Below, one piece after another: positions 56,001 to 64,000 of a stretch of DNA of 64,000 nt. This DNA comes from Halichondria panicea (lineage: Eukaryota; Porifera; Demospongiae; Suberitida; Halichondriidae). The position numbers were made by a program, and so were the translations under genes. The stretch lies in the NCBI RefSeq assembly GCF_963675165.1, contig NC_087379.1, positions 7,036,339-7,100,338 on the forward strand, written 5' to 3'. The notes beneath the pieces were generated by a model. The model was not told the origin of the DNA. It saw nothing but the letters and a program-made list of their open reading frames with translations, and ran no database searches. The first letter of the stretch is position 1; every line of letters begins with the position of its first letter.

Positions 56001-59000
56001 GCCAGCTCTGGTGGCAGTAGCTACCTGCTATGATAATGATGACTAAGCTATTCTACTATAGCATGTAGAAAGACACAAGAAAAGGTAATAGTGATAGAAT
56101 CTAAGCACACAATCTAGACTAGTAGATCATCTAGCTAAGCTTAAGGTATAGCTAGCTATAGTGCTTGCAAACTTCCAGTTCCAAGTCCATGTCCAGCTTG
56201 CTGCAGGCAAAGTTTTACTACAGTTCATTTAGTCTAGAGAGTAGATTACCACAAATGTGTGAGTAGTTGAACTTAAATGTAAATATCTTTTGATTGGAGC
56301 ATTTCTAAGAAATGGTGTTGATACCTGTGTGTAGATGAATGACTGAACTATAACATATCCAAAAATGTTCCATAGAAACATAAGATGGTGGGTTTGTGAT
56401 GATTAACATAAGATGGTGGGTTTGTGATGATTAATAGAACAACAGCAAATTGTTATAGTGGGTAATCGGTTAGAGTAATAAAACACTAACTTTAAACAGC
56501 TAAGGTCTTAGACTTTTATCACGCAATAGTTTAATGGTTTAGGTATCCTGACCATCCCTTTATGGGTCTTACATATGCTCACAGTGTCTATAATTCATGA
56601 TTTACCGGTTTTTAGGTACACTTTTGGTTAGAGTAATATCTTCTGAAAATTTTATAGCTTAGCTTTAAAAGTTCTCTGGTAAGTTTACAAATAAATGGGC
56701 TACATTTTGATACCAAGAACATCCTCTATGCTTATTCCATTGTTGAGATATCACTGAAAAACTACATATTCTACTATTTTCTACTGTTTTGATGACATCA
56801 CAAGTGCTAACCACAAATTGATGACACTTAAATTAACCACGTAAGTGGGCGTACAATAACTGTACGCCCACTTTTAATTACGTTTGTGGTAGACCTCTGC
56901 GTGGGCAGTCCAACATCTCTAGCTCAGTATGCCCACGCTCATTTTCACCCTTCTACCACCCTTCTACCCTCACGTGACTTCCCGATACAGGCTCTCCTTT
57001 TTCCTAACTTTACGTCTATTTCTTTCTTTATTCCTCCAATTAATACCGTATTTTATCTCATTGAATGAATAATACAGTATTTTATCTTATTGAACGATTG
57101 TGATAAAGAACAGAAAAAGGAGAGCCTGTGTAGAGGCTACTCTCCTACATCTATGACCAGACTCAAGCTTTTAGGTTGAGGCGGGTATTCGAGACTACTG
57201 CATGTTGGTGCAACTTACAGAGCTCTTGTGAAACTACTCCTAAGAAGGAAATATGACATTTCTAGTAAAGTGTTTCAAACATTGCCAAGAGAATGGTAAA
57301 CTTACATAGTACATGTGTAGCGTAACATAATCTGTTTTGTGGTGGATCCATGCTTGTGAGTAGAATTTGAATGCTCCTAATTTATACTAGGGATGCATTT
57401 GTGAGTCAGAAGTATGTGATCCTCTATCTGCCTACATTGTACGAGAGCTTAGCTTACAAGCCCCCTCATAACAATGACCTCAAGGACTGATAATGCATTT
57501 ATCATACACATGAGTTGTGTCACATGACTATGTGCTACTGTTTCAATGTTACAGTGTTGTACAGTGCGTGAGGTGTATGCCAAGTTCACCTCCATGCCAT
57601 TGTCACTGAGGTGACGAGTACTGTCTCAATACTAGCCCTTTAAAATGTACACATTTACAATCTGGCCACTTTAATTACAAGTGGTTGTTAACGTGAGCTA
57701 GTTTTGTAGTAGCTAATAGCAGATTTACTTCTGTTGGAGAGTCACATTTCATTTCTACCATTTGCTCACTGTACATGCAGGCGTATAAGTCGGTTGTCAT
57801 TTGAATATTCCTTCTCTTAATTAGAGTGTGTGAGGAGGAGGTCAAGGCGAGGATGGGATTGGTGGAGTGTGTCAACCACAACCTAGTGGAGCCCTACCAT
57901 CATCTACGAGAAACACGGTGACTATGTACTCTGAACCTTCATACCTTGGTTACTACACAGCTAACAAGTGTTTAAATCTAGTGCCTGGATAGTCTGTATC
58001 AGCAGTTGTATTATATAAAGTGAAACCTCCGAAAATGTGTGCAGCATTTATTTGTGACGTTTGTTCTCTGTATTGAGTCTGAGGTGGTCCTTTACAGTGG
58101 TACCTAGGAAAGTGATCTTGTAGACTGAAGCAATGTCCTTTGTAGCTACACAGAGAGATGTTTAATTGAGTGTCCTTTATTCAGAGGGTCCTTTATCAGA
58201 GGTTCCACTGGTATTCATATTGATGTTGGTACTGTGTTTCCTGTGTAGGTGAGTATGTTGCACAGATGAAGTTCACTCTGCTGCTAATGCCCAATGGACC
58301 ACAAAGGTGAACATCTGAAACTCTCCTGCCTGTACAATTCATGTTGTGTAGTGCAGGCTGTGTGTATGACAGCGTTCTGTAGTGCATGAGGTTTGAGGTG
58401 TACGTACGTATGACATCATTGCCATTGTTTGTCTGGTGTGTTCATGCACTGTATTGGTTTGATTGTGTGTACACTACAACATTCAGTGATTGTCATTCCC
58501 CACAGACTCACCAGTGGCTCCTTTGACCCTGCATGAGCTAGTGTCTTCACAGCTGAAACTGGAAGACCCTCGACTGAATGTGAGTACATACAAATTAGCT
58601 CTATTGATTAGGACAGTGTGTTATTTCATGGGAAATTCTCTAAACCTGTTCCAAGGTCTGTTTCAAAGCTTTTAGAAAATCATAAAAATTGGGAAATTAG
58701 ATCAATGATACTAGTTACGTCCATTGAAACCCTCCCTCCGTTTAATTGCTCCTTGGAGGGTGAGCCGGACCATGTTTGATGACTGGTTAGGCAGCCCCTC
58801 TAATTAATTAGAGGAATGCAACCCGCTAATTAAATAATAATCAGGCGTTTCTATTTCTCCCCTAATTAAGTACTTGGGGGTAAAGACATGGCCTAGCCAC
58901 CAGTCATAGCTTCAGCTCAGTCATGCCCTAACCACATGCAGAGAAGTTTACCCTAACCCTTAACAACAGATATAAAGAGCAAGCATTACTATACAGTATC

Positions 59001-59863
59001 CTATAACAATTAAATACAGGGAATTCAAGTCCCCAAACCATTGAGCTTTTAGAAAATCATTGACAACGATGCTTATTTATAGCAAGAGCACTTATCTACT
59101 CTTGGTCACGGCCATTAAACTGCAACCCCCCCCCCCCCCATCCGTTAATTAATGGTTCGGGGACTCTTTTAGCTGCCATGCAAAACTTGAATTCCCTGTA
59201 TTGAAAGTCTCTTTAAAAACTCATCAAAATTGGATAAGTTACTGCCATTGACAGTTGTTCAACCCTCCCTCTGTTTAATCAATGGTTTGGGACTCTTTTA
59301 GCTGCCATATAACTTGAATCCTTAGGTATTTAATTTTTAGTGTATAGAAAATAGCTAATGCTTGCTCTTCATATCTGTTGTTCCATATTCCGTTCCATTC
59401 CGCATTCCTCCTTTTACAACATGCCTTTCCACTTCCTCCTATTGTGTACTACCAGCCATATACAGTGTATTGTACATGTACTGAGTCTATTTGTTCACAT
59501 TACACGTACTTAGGTCTCCAGTGTGTGGGCGTATCATGCTCTAACCATTTCCTCTCTCCTGCAGGTAACGCTGGCTACAGTGTGCTGGTGAGCTGCAGTG
59601 AGAAGATAGTCCAGTCACTCTCTGAGGACCCGAAGGCCTTGGCCCTCCACCTCCTGTCAGCTGGGCTCATCACTGTGTCCATTCTTGAGAAAACCAACGA
59701 GTATGTGAATGAGACCAAGAGAGAGAAGGCCACCAGACTGTACACTGCCCTGCTGGGTGTGGTCAAACACCACCCCCACAAGTACCACGAGTTTGTCTCC
59801 ACTCTCAGACTCAACCCACTACACACTGACTTGGTCACACAATTAGATAGCAAGTACACGTAG
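35344..59863 (+). CDS. Array copy B: ankyrin-ZU5-Death-CARD protein
   Basis: Exons by phase: ankyrin 35344-35433, 37553-37651, 39208-39306, 40833-40931, 42491-42589, 43754-43852, 45025-45123, 45930-46019; linker and ZU5 47075-47124, 47182-47240, 47302-47811, 47864-48021; then 48094-48258, 48362-48577; helical 48994-49103, 49166-49368, 49396-49533; Death 50003-50317; CARD 59565-59863. It has six 99-nt ankyrin cassettes against three in copy A, only one helical block, and a different Death exon. If the donor AATA|GTAAAC at 50317 is not used, the protein ends with the Death domain at the TAG at 50329. The intron before the CARD exon holds more than 9 kb of nested transposons. No disabling change was seen in the listed exons. 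Confidence 0.68.
37553..37651 (+). CDS. Ankyrin cassette exon B2
   Basis: 99 nt, phase 0: YGDTPLIEAARKGNTDCVRE then [13 protein letters not shown]. Confidence 0.88.
39208..39306 (+). CDS. Ankyrin cassette exon B3
   Basis: 99 nt, phase 0: [20 protein letters not shown] then [13 protein letters not shown]. Differs from C4 only at repeat positions 1 and 3 at the protein level. Confidence 0.88.
40833..40931 (+). CDS. Ankyrin cassette exon B4
   Basis: 99 nt, phase 0: [20 protein letters not shown] then [13 protein letters not shown]. Confidence 0.88.
42491..42589 (+). CDS. Ankyrin cassette exon B5
   Basis: 99 nt, phase 0: DGNTPLMVAVFGGHTDCIKK then [13 protein letters not shown]. The following intron is almost identical to that after B6. 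Confidence 0.88.
42590..45024. repeat. Two nearly identical tandem exon-plus-intron units
   Basis: Introns 42590-43753 (1164 nt) and 43853-45024 (1172 nt) differ by four substitutions and one 8-nt indel by my count. They are the youngest duplication in the array. Confidence 0.92.
43754..43852 (+). CDS. Ankyrin cassette exon B6
   Basis: 99 nt, phase 0: DGNTPLMMAASRGHTDCIKK then [13 protein letters not shown]. Five bases differ from B5, all replacements. Confidence 0.88.
45025..45123 (+). CDS. Ankyrin cassette exon B7
   Basis: 99 nt, phase 0: YGDTPLMTAASRGHTDCIKK then [13 protein letters not shown]. Three bases differ from B6, all replacements. Confidence 0.88.
45135..45929. other. Composite intron before exon B8
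   Basis: The ankyrin-type intron is cut short near 45,235 and joined to sequence like the intron before A5. An inserted piece at about 45,306-45,800 contains the AATTAATTAGAGG repeat inverted relative to 34,010-34,160. No gene supported. Confidence 0.5.
45930..46019 (+). CDS. Ankyrin C-cap exon B8
   Basis: 90 nt, phase 0: DGQTALMRAKRSRLSNPSTI then QLLEEAAESH. Confidence 0.85.
47003..47058. repeat. CA microsatellite, expanded in copy B
   Basis: About 28 or more CA units just before the exon at 47075. The same site in copy A (24432-24453) has about ten, showing rapid repeat growth between paralogues. Confidence 0.85.
47075..48577 (+). CDS. ZU5 and following exons of copy B
   Basis: Six exons (47075-47124, 47182-47240, 47302-47811, 47864-48021, 48094-48258, 48362-48577) matching copy A almost base for base. 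Protein differences seen include an added Glu (QYQEVQ), S to K in VSIKVQ and E to D in PRDYPH. Confidence 0.82.
48994..49533 (+). CDS. Helical exons of copy B
   Basis: Exons 48994-49103, 49166-49368 and 49396-49533, equivalent to block 1 of copy A. The same 27-nt gap (49369-49395) separates the last two. Confidence 0.6.
50003..50331 (+). CDS. Death domain exon of copy B (DD2)
   Basis: Phase 1 start; encodes GLAERIDIEHPLLNNEIETT, FVYLAAYFDNVILYSQMLGL, RSQQASVRQLLGSYDMQTAM, ECLSLWQRSN, AATYRTLLKLLVRMKKHEIA and SDVFKHCLENS. This is a six-helix Death-fold pattern with the W in LSLWQRS. It ends in TAG at 50329-50331, or splices at 50317 in phase 1 to the CARD exon. Confidence 0.82.
50638..50718. 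repeat. Perfect 81-nt palindrome, copy B only
   Basis: 40-nt arms (50638-50677 and 50679-50718) are exact reverse complements around one A. The same place in copy A (about 31615-31660) holds only one arm. Confidence 0.95.
50765..51162. mobile_element. Fold-back element with arms of about 170 bp
   Basis: Starts CACTTGACCTTAGCTAATTA and ends with its mirror image TAATTAGCTAAGGTCAAGTG. The arms are nearly complementary over about 170 bp. Absent from copy A. Confidence 0.88.
52014..54180. mobile_element. 2.17-kb element with very long inverted repeats and a 9-bp target duplication
   Basis: Starts AGGGTTTCCAC and ends GTGGAAACAACCCT. Flanked by ACTCTACGT on both sides (52005-52013, 54181-54189); uninterrupted copies at about 32745 and 57003 have the site once. 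Arms of about 700 bp. The centre carries a small minus-strand ORF with a coiled-coil pattern (53012-53242). A 9-bp duplication suggests a Mutator-like element, non-autonomous. Confidence 0.88.
53366..53634. mobile_element. 269-bp MITE nested in one arm of the 2.17-kb element
   Basis: Ends GGCCACTCCAAGTGATACTC and the mirror image finishing CACTTGGAGTGGCC, flanked by TTA. The opposite arm (around 52510) reads through without it, giving an internal empty site. TTA targets are typical of PIF/Harbinger MITEs. Confidence 0.9.
54321..55707. other. Internal region of the outer element
   Basis: About 1.4 kb without a recognised gene. Short open stretches only. It may be a remnant of the autonomous part. 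Confidence 0.35.
55708..57139. mobile_element. TAGCCTCG element with a further insertion
   Basis: Ends TAGCCTCGTTCCCAGGCC and GCCTGTGTAGAGGCTA, target duplication CTCTCCTAC on both sides. Relative to 32112-32874 it has an extra 670 bp or so (about 56,220-56,895) bounded by weak inverted ends. Confidence 0.88.
57208..57298 (+). pseudogene. Death-domain C-terminal fragment, copy B
   Basis: Equivalent to 31690-31787 but with a deletion and an added T, so ATYRALVKLLLRRKYDISSK is followed by a frameshift. Confidence 0.65.
57555..58579 (+). pseudogene. Partial PA2G4/EBP1-like pseudogene in copy B
   Basis: Same four pieces as in copy A (57555-57610, 57825-57917, 58249-58306, 58506-58579) without the 763-bp transposon. 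The same frame breaks are shared, so decay predates the A/B duplication. Confidence 0.75.
58580..59564. other. Intron before the copy B CARD exon
   Basis: Closely similar to 33841-34825. No gene supported. Confidence 0.5.
59565..59863 (+). CDS. CARD-like terminal exon of copy B
   Basis: 99 residues, apparently identical in protein to the copy A exon. Phase 1 acceptor CTCCTGCAG. Confidence 0.72.
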
Positions 59864-60033
59864 TTTGTCTACACGTACGTACATATACATAATTTATGAT
59901 TATTACGATTGTGCGTACCATCATTCTTTTTGTACTTGAGATTGACCTTGAATTTATACATGTACTCACTTAATTGTTGCATGTTTGAGCTGAAGCTGTG
60001 AAAGTGTAATTATTATTGCATATTAATCAAACA

Positions 60034-60087
60034 TGAATGTCAGTAAGGAGGGGTCCAAACAAAGGGGCGTGGCTACTATCCAAGAAA
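60034..60087 (+). promoter_or_regulatory. Conserved proximal promoter block of copy C
   Basis: Third copy of the block seen before A and B. Confidence 0.55.
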
Positions 60088-63000
60088 ATGGACGTACACA
60101 ATGCTGCCAGTGTTGGTGATTTGAGTGCTTTAAAATATGCCATCAAGAGAGGAGAGGATGTCAACAGTGTGAAGGTAAGCTGGTTTGTGGGTATGTAGAG
60201 TTGAAGCTGTGAAAGTCTGTTTTTGCTACTGTCATGCTAATTAATAATAATATACGAATGTACGATATCCCTTGATTCCATGCTTTAGTCTTGTCCCCAA
60301 ATATTGTCTGTCTACCTCAAATGAGAGGTAAGGTCATCGGTCACCATACAGCTGTATTTCAGGCTACATAATTTATAGTAATGAGGGAGCAAACCACTTC
60401 AGAACCATACTGTGGTGATAGATAGTTGATGCATGTGCTCTGTCACCAGAATAACTGTAGACATGGAAAATTGAATTTGGTGCGACTATTATTTTTGGTC
60501 GTGTGTAGATTTTAATCTGCTGTCGCTCAACTACGAGCTAGCTTGCTGAAAGGTTAGAGTTAGTGTTATGTACTTTTGTGCGTGGATGGATGATGTCAGA
60601 TGCAACCACTCTTTATTATGCTAATCCCTTTCCTTTATGGTCTATCACACAGATGTGTTATCTTGTATGCTCTAACTCTTGTAGGATGGGCAGACTCCAC
60701 TCTGTTGGGCAGCCTATAAAGGGCACACTGACTGTGTTAAAAAACTGCTCTCCTCAGGAGCCGTGGTGGACCTGGCTGACAAGGTTAGTGTCTGATACTA
60801 AACTGATGTGTTTATATAGGCAGCATGTTTGTGACCATCACATCATTAAGAATTATTTACATGTACCGTACTCACCTGAAAATACACCCCCTTCGAATTT
60901 ACGCCCCCCTAGCCAGAGCAGGAAATGTATTGCAGAGGTATTTTCTACCTCAATAATACGCCCCCTAACCCCATCTAATTATGGCAGGTTCAATAATAGC
61001 TCCTGTTAGATCTAAACATAGTTTTATCAGAGGAGGTTGGCCACGTGTCATCATTTATGTGACGTCTCTGCTCACGTTACCATAGATACTGAACAACTAT
61101 AAAGAAAATTATGGCTACTCTTGTTTTGCTGAGCTTATAACACCTGACTAGCTGTGTATGTTGTCTGGTTGGACCAGGATTAGCTAGACTATAGGGTAGA
61201 GTGTAGTTCAGCGGTGCTGTATGCAGCTTGCACTGTACTGGCTGGCAAGAATCTAGTAAACACTGTATGCACTGATAACTCGTCAGAATGGAGGGGATCG
61301 CTGGGGATCGGGTTGGTTAATGAAAGCTCAAAGTAGCCAGAGTTGTGTAAATTTTGCCTTCAGTCTCCAATGACCGTGCAACACCAGCTAGAAGTTTACA
61401 TAGAAATCATTGTCAATAAGCTGTGCCCACTCAGCAAAAAGTGGTGCACGTGATCGTGTCCAACCTCCTCTGTAGTTTTATAGTAGCTGGACGAGCAAGA
61501 GTTAGCTAGCTACAGATCTACCGACAGTTAGTGTGGCCGAGAAGAGTCACCCACCTCCACCTACCACCACGATTAACCGCGTGCACTTAAAACTAATGTC
61601 AATCTGTGCAAGGTCAAAGGTAAACAAGTAATGTCTGCATTCTAACTAAGGCAACGTATTAATTACTTTAGTTGAAGTGACCATTGATGAGGTGGGTTGG
61701 TCCTACTATACTATCCTATAGTGATTCTAGACACTCTTCAAGAGTAGCTCTAGGACCAAATCCAACCTACCTGCACTGTGCATCGATGGCCATTTCAGCA
61801 AAATTAAATACGTTGCGTTATATAAGTAGTCGTTGACCTTGTGCAGACTGACCTGAACACTTGTTGGCGGTTCTTTGTTCCTTTACTTTATTTATGGTCT
61901 ATCACACGATGTGTTGTAACTGCATGCTCTCACTCTTGTAGAATGGGGACACTCCACTCTATTGGGCAGCCAGGAGAGGGAACACTGACTGTGTTATGGA
62001 GCTGCTCTCCTCAGGAGCCATGGTAGACCTGGCTAACAAAGTGAGTACCTGATACTAAACTGATGTGTCTATAGTACGGTGGTCCTGAGGTACACACATA
62101 GTAGGCTCGAGGTTACGGCAATTCTCTACGTCAATTCAACTGAGGTCAGCTCCATTGAACTGAGGCTATGGCAATTCACTAATTAATAAGAAGAGGTTTT
62201 CAATATTGCAAAATTAGAAATGAGTGTCCAATTATCTCCAAACAAGTTTGTGAAGAACTAAGGTGGTGGATTAGTGCTAACGGAATAGTTACCTATAGGC
62301 TAGCTAATGACTCTATATACCGTTGAGGTCTGTAGCCTCTGCTTTAGCCATGACACAGACAGACAGAGTATGATTTTCTATTTAAAACACACCTGATATA
62401 ATTATTTCTAGGGAGTTAAATTGACGTAGAGAATTGCCGTAGCCTCGAGCCTACTATGTGTGTACCTCAGGGCCACCGTACTATAGGCAGCATGTTCGTG
62501 ACCATGCATGTACATACAATTATGGACGTTGCCGGCATTTTGAATTAAAATTAACCTTATTATGTTTTGCCTATAAGATATACTTATCTTGCTTGTGTTT
62601 AAGTTGATAAACTGGGCTACATACATTTTCTTGCATGTTGTACTCTATTACCGATTAAAATCATAGACTATAATTATAGTGATACATTGTACAGTATATA
62701 CTAGCCTCGTTCTCAGGCCGAGGTGTCTCTAAAATAACGCTAGATCGCCATGCAACTAGGCCTAGGGAAGATTGCATATGGGCGTGGTTTCAATTTGTTC
62801 AGATCCAACAAATTTTGATGATTTTTCCGTAAAAGCTGCCGTAATCACAAAAATAGCTCCATGTTACAAAGCTAACCTAGCTAACTAGCTAGCTATAGGT
62901 ATTAGATCTAGGTGGTAGCTATCAAGTTGTGTCAAACAAGAGGCCCCCCTCAATGAGCGTCAGGTCCAAGCTGTCAACTCCAGTGTGAAGGAAGGGACAT

Positions 63001-64000
63001 TTTGTGTGGTTCCCTACTGTGCTACCAGTTGCTGCAGACAATGAACTTGGAAGCCATTAGCTCGATCTATCTGGACATATAGCATAGGTGTATTTTGTGT
63101 TGCTAGGGTTATAAACTAGTTATGACACGTTCACTCGGGATGCATGGTGTATATTGCACTCAGCCCTCAGGCCAATATCATATTCTTTGTCATTTCTCTA
63201 GCTGTATTTTCATTATGGACATAATTTTACAATATACCAGATACAATCTATCCCAGGCCTAGTTGGTGACCTAGCATTATTTTAGAGACAACTCTGCCTG
63301 GGAACGAGGCTAAGTATATACATGCAGTTGTAGATGTACTGTACAATGTATTATGAACTTACGTGTGCTGACAATTATATTTCCTTGTGGATTGTATAGT
63401 GCTTTAAACTGACGTACTAGCCGGTTTATTTACATGTACTGTACTAGCTGGCTTAATATGTATGACTGTTGTGCTTGTGTTCTCACTCTAGGATGTGGTT
63501 GGAAATGTAGAGCAGTGAATGTCTGTATTGTTCAATGTACATTCATATTGTGTTGTCACTGTCTCTACTCTTGCAGTATGGGAACACTCCACTCATGAAG
63601 GCAGCCAGTGAAGGTCACACTGACTGTATTAGGGAGCTGCTCTCCTCAGGAGCCGTGGTGGACCTGGCTGACAAGGTGAGTATCTGATACTAAACTGATG
63701 TGTCTATATAGACAGCATGTTCGTGACCATCACATCATTAGGAATTATTTACATGTACCGTACTCACCCGAAAATATACACCCCCTTTGAATTTACGCCC
63801 CCCACTAGCCAGAGCAGGAAATGTATTGCAGAGGTATTTTCTATCTCAATAATACGCCCCCTAACCCCATCTAATTATGGCAGGTTCAATAATAGCTCCT
63901 GTTAGATCTAAACATAGTTTTATCAGAGGAGGTTGGCCACGTGTCATCATTTATGTGACGTCTCTGCTCACGTTACCATAGATACTGAACAACTATAAAG
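60088..64000 (+). CDS. Array copy C, 5' part: ankyrin cap and three cassettes
   Basis: Exons 60088-60174 ([20 protein letters not shown] plus nine residues), 60685-60783 ([20 protein letters not shown]...), 61942-62040 ([20 protein letters not shown]...) and 63577-63675 ([20 protein letters not shown]...). All three cassettes are 99 nt and phase 0. The cap exon is one codon shorter than in A and B. The first cassette uses donor AAG|GTTAGT instead of GTGAGT. The gene continues beyond the window, so ZU5, Death and CARD parts cannot be assessed. Confidence 0.75.
60784..61941. other. Intron of copy C with transposon remnants
   Basis: Contains an element with CAGAGGAGGTTGG ends at about 61031-61475 and a shortened form of the copy A first-intron repeat at about 61,610-61,830. 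The segment 60,815-61,110 recurs almost unchanged at 63,705-64,000. Confidence 0.55.

Larger units (their letters stand above)
51170..57196. mobile_element. Large outer inverted-repeat element, copy B only, with nested insertions
   Basis: Left end AGTCTCGAATACCCGCCTCA and right end TGAGGCGGGTATTCGAGACT are reverse complements. The match continues inward (AAGCTTGAGTCTGGTCA) with TAGCCTCG elements inserted inside each arm. GCATGTT lies on both sides. The remaining internal region is 54321-55707. No transposase was recognised. Confidence 0.75.

Overview
The window looks like nuclear DNA from an early-branching animal, most like a demosponge of the Amphimedon kind. The evidence is densely packed intron-bearing genes, many short introns, TA-rich introns full of small inverted-repeat transposons, metazoan proteins (LZIC, MYBBP1A, PXYLP1, a SelU-type selenoprotein) and a lineage-specific family of ankyrin-repeat/ZU5/Death/CARD genes. 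The species is an inference; no search was run. All exon models were read by eye from splice signals and reading phase.

Positions 1-18,000 are a compact housekeeping stretch. In order: the 5' part of a leucine-rich-repeat gene (minus), mitoribosomal mS38 (plus), tRNA-Arg(UCU) (minus), eIF5A (plus), a PRXL2B/SelU peroxiredoxin-like gene (minus) with an in-frame TGA at its redox centre, LZIC (plus), 21-exon MYBBP1A (minus), an SLC25A33/36-type mitochondrial carrier (minus) and PXYLP1 (plus). Several pairs are divergent with about 100-450 bp between start codons. eIF5A and the selenoprotein converge on overlapping poly(A) signals.

Positions 18,100-64,000 are a tandem array of one large gene: copy A (18164-35124), copy B (35344-59863) and the start of copy C (60088 onward). 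Layout is an N-terminal ankyrin cap, a variable number of one-exon ankyrin repeats (99 nt, phase 0), ZU5, a following beta-rich region, helical exons, a Death domain and a C-terminal CARD-like exon. This recalls the ankyrin/UNC5/PIDD layout with a CARD added. Ankyrin exons sit in almost identical introns of about 1.2-1.6 kb, yet the exons differ by amino-acid replacements at the exposed positions of the repeat. This pattern, together with reciprocal loss of Death domains in A and B, is the strongest candidate for an undescribed system: a modular recognition-receptor array that diversifies its ankyrin exons.

The introns of A and B record many recent events that can be checked within the window, because one paralogue shows the empty site of an insertion in the other. 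They include TA-target MITEs, elements with 9-bp target duplications, a MITE nested inside an element arm, a perfect 81-nt palindrome made in copy B only, and a partial pseudogene resembling PA2G4/EBP1 carried by both copies.
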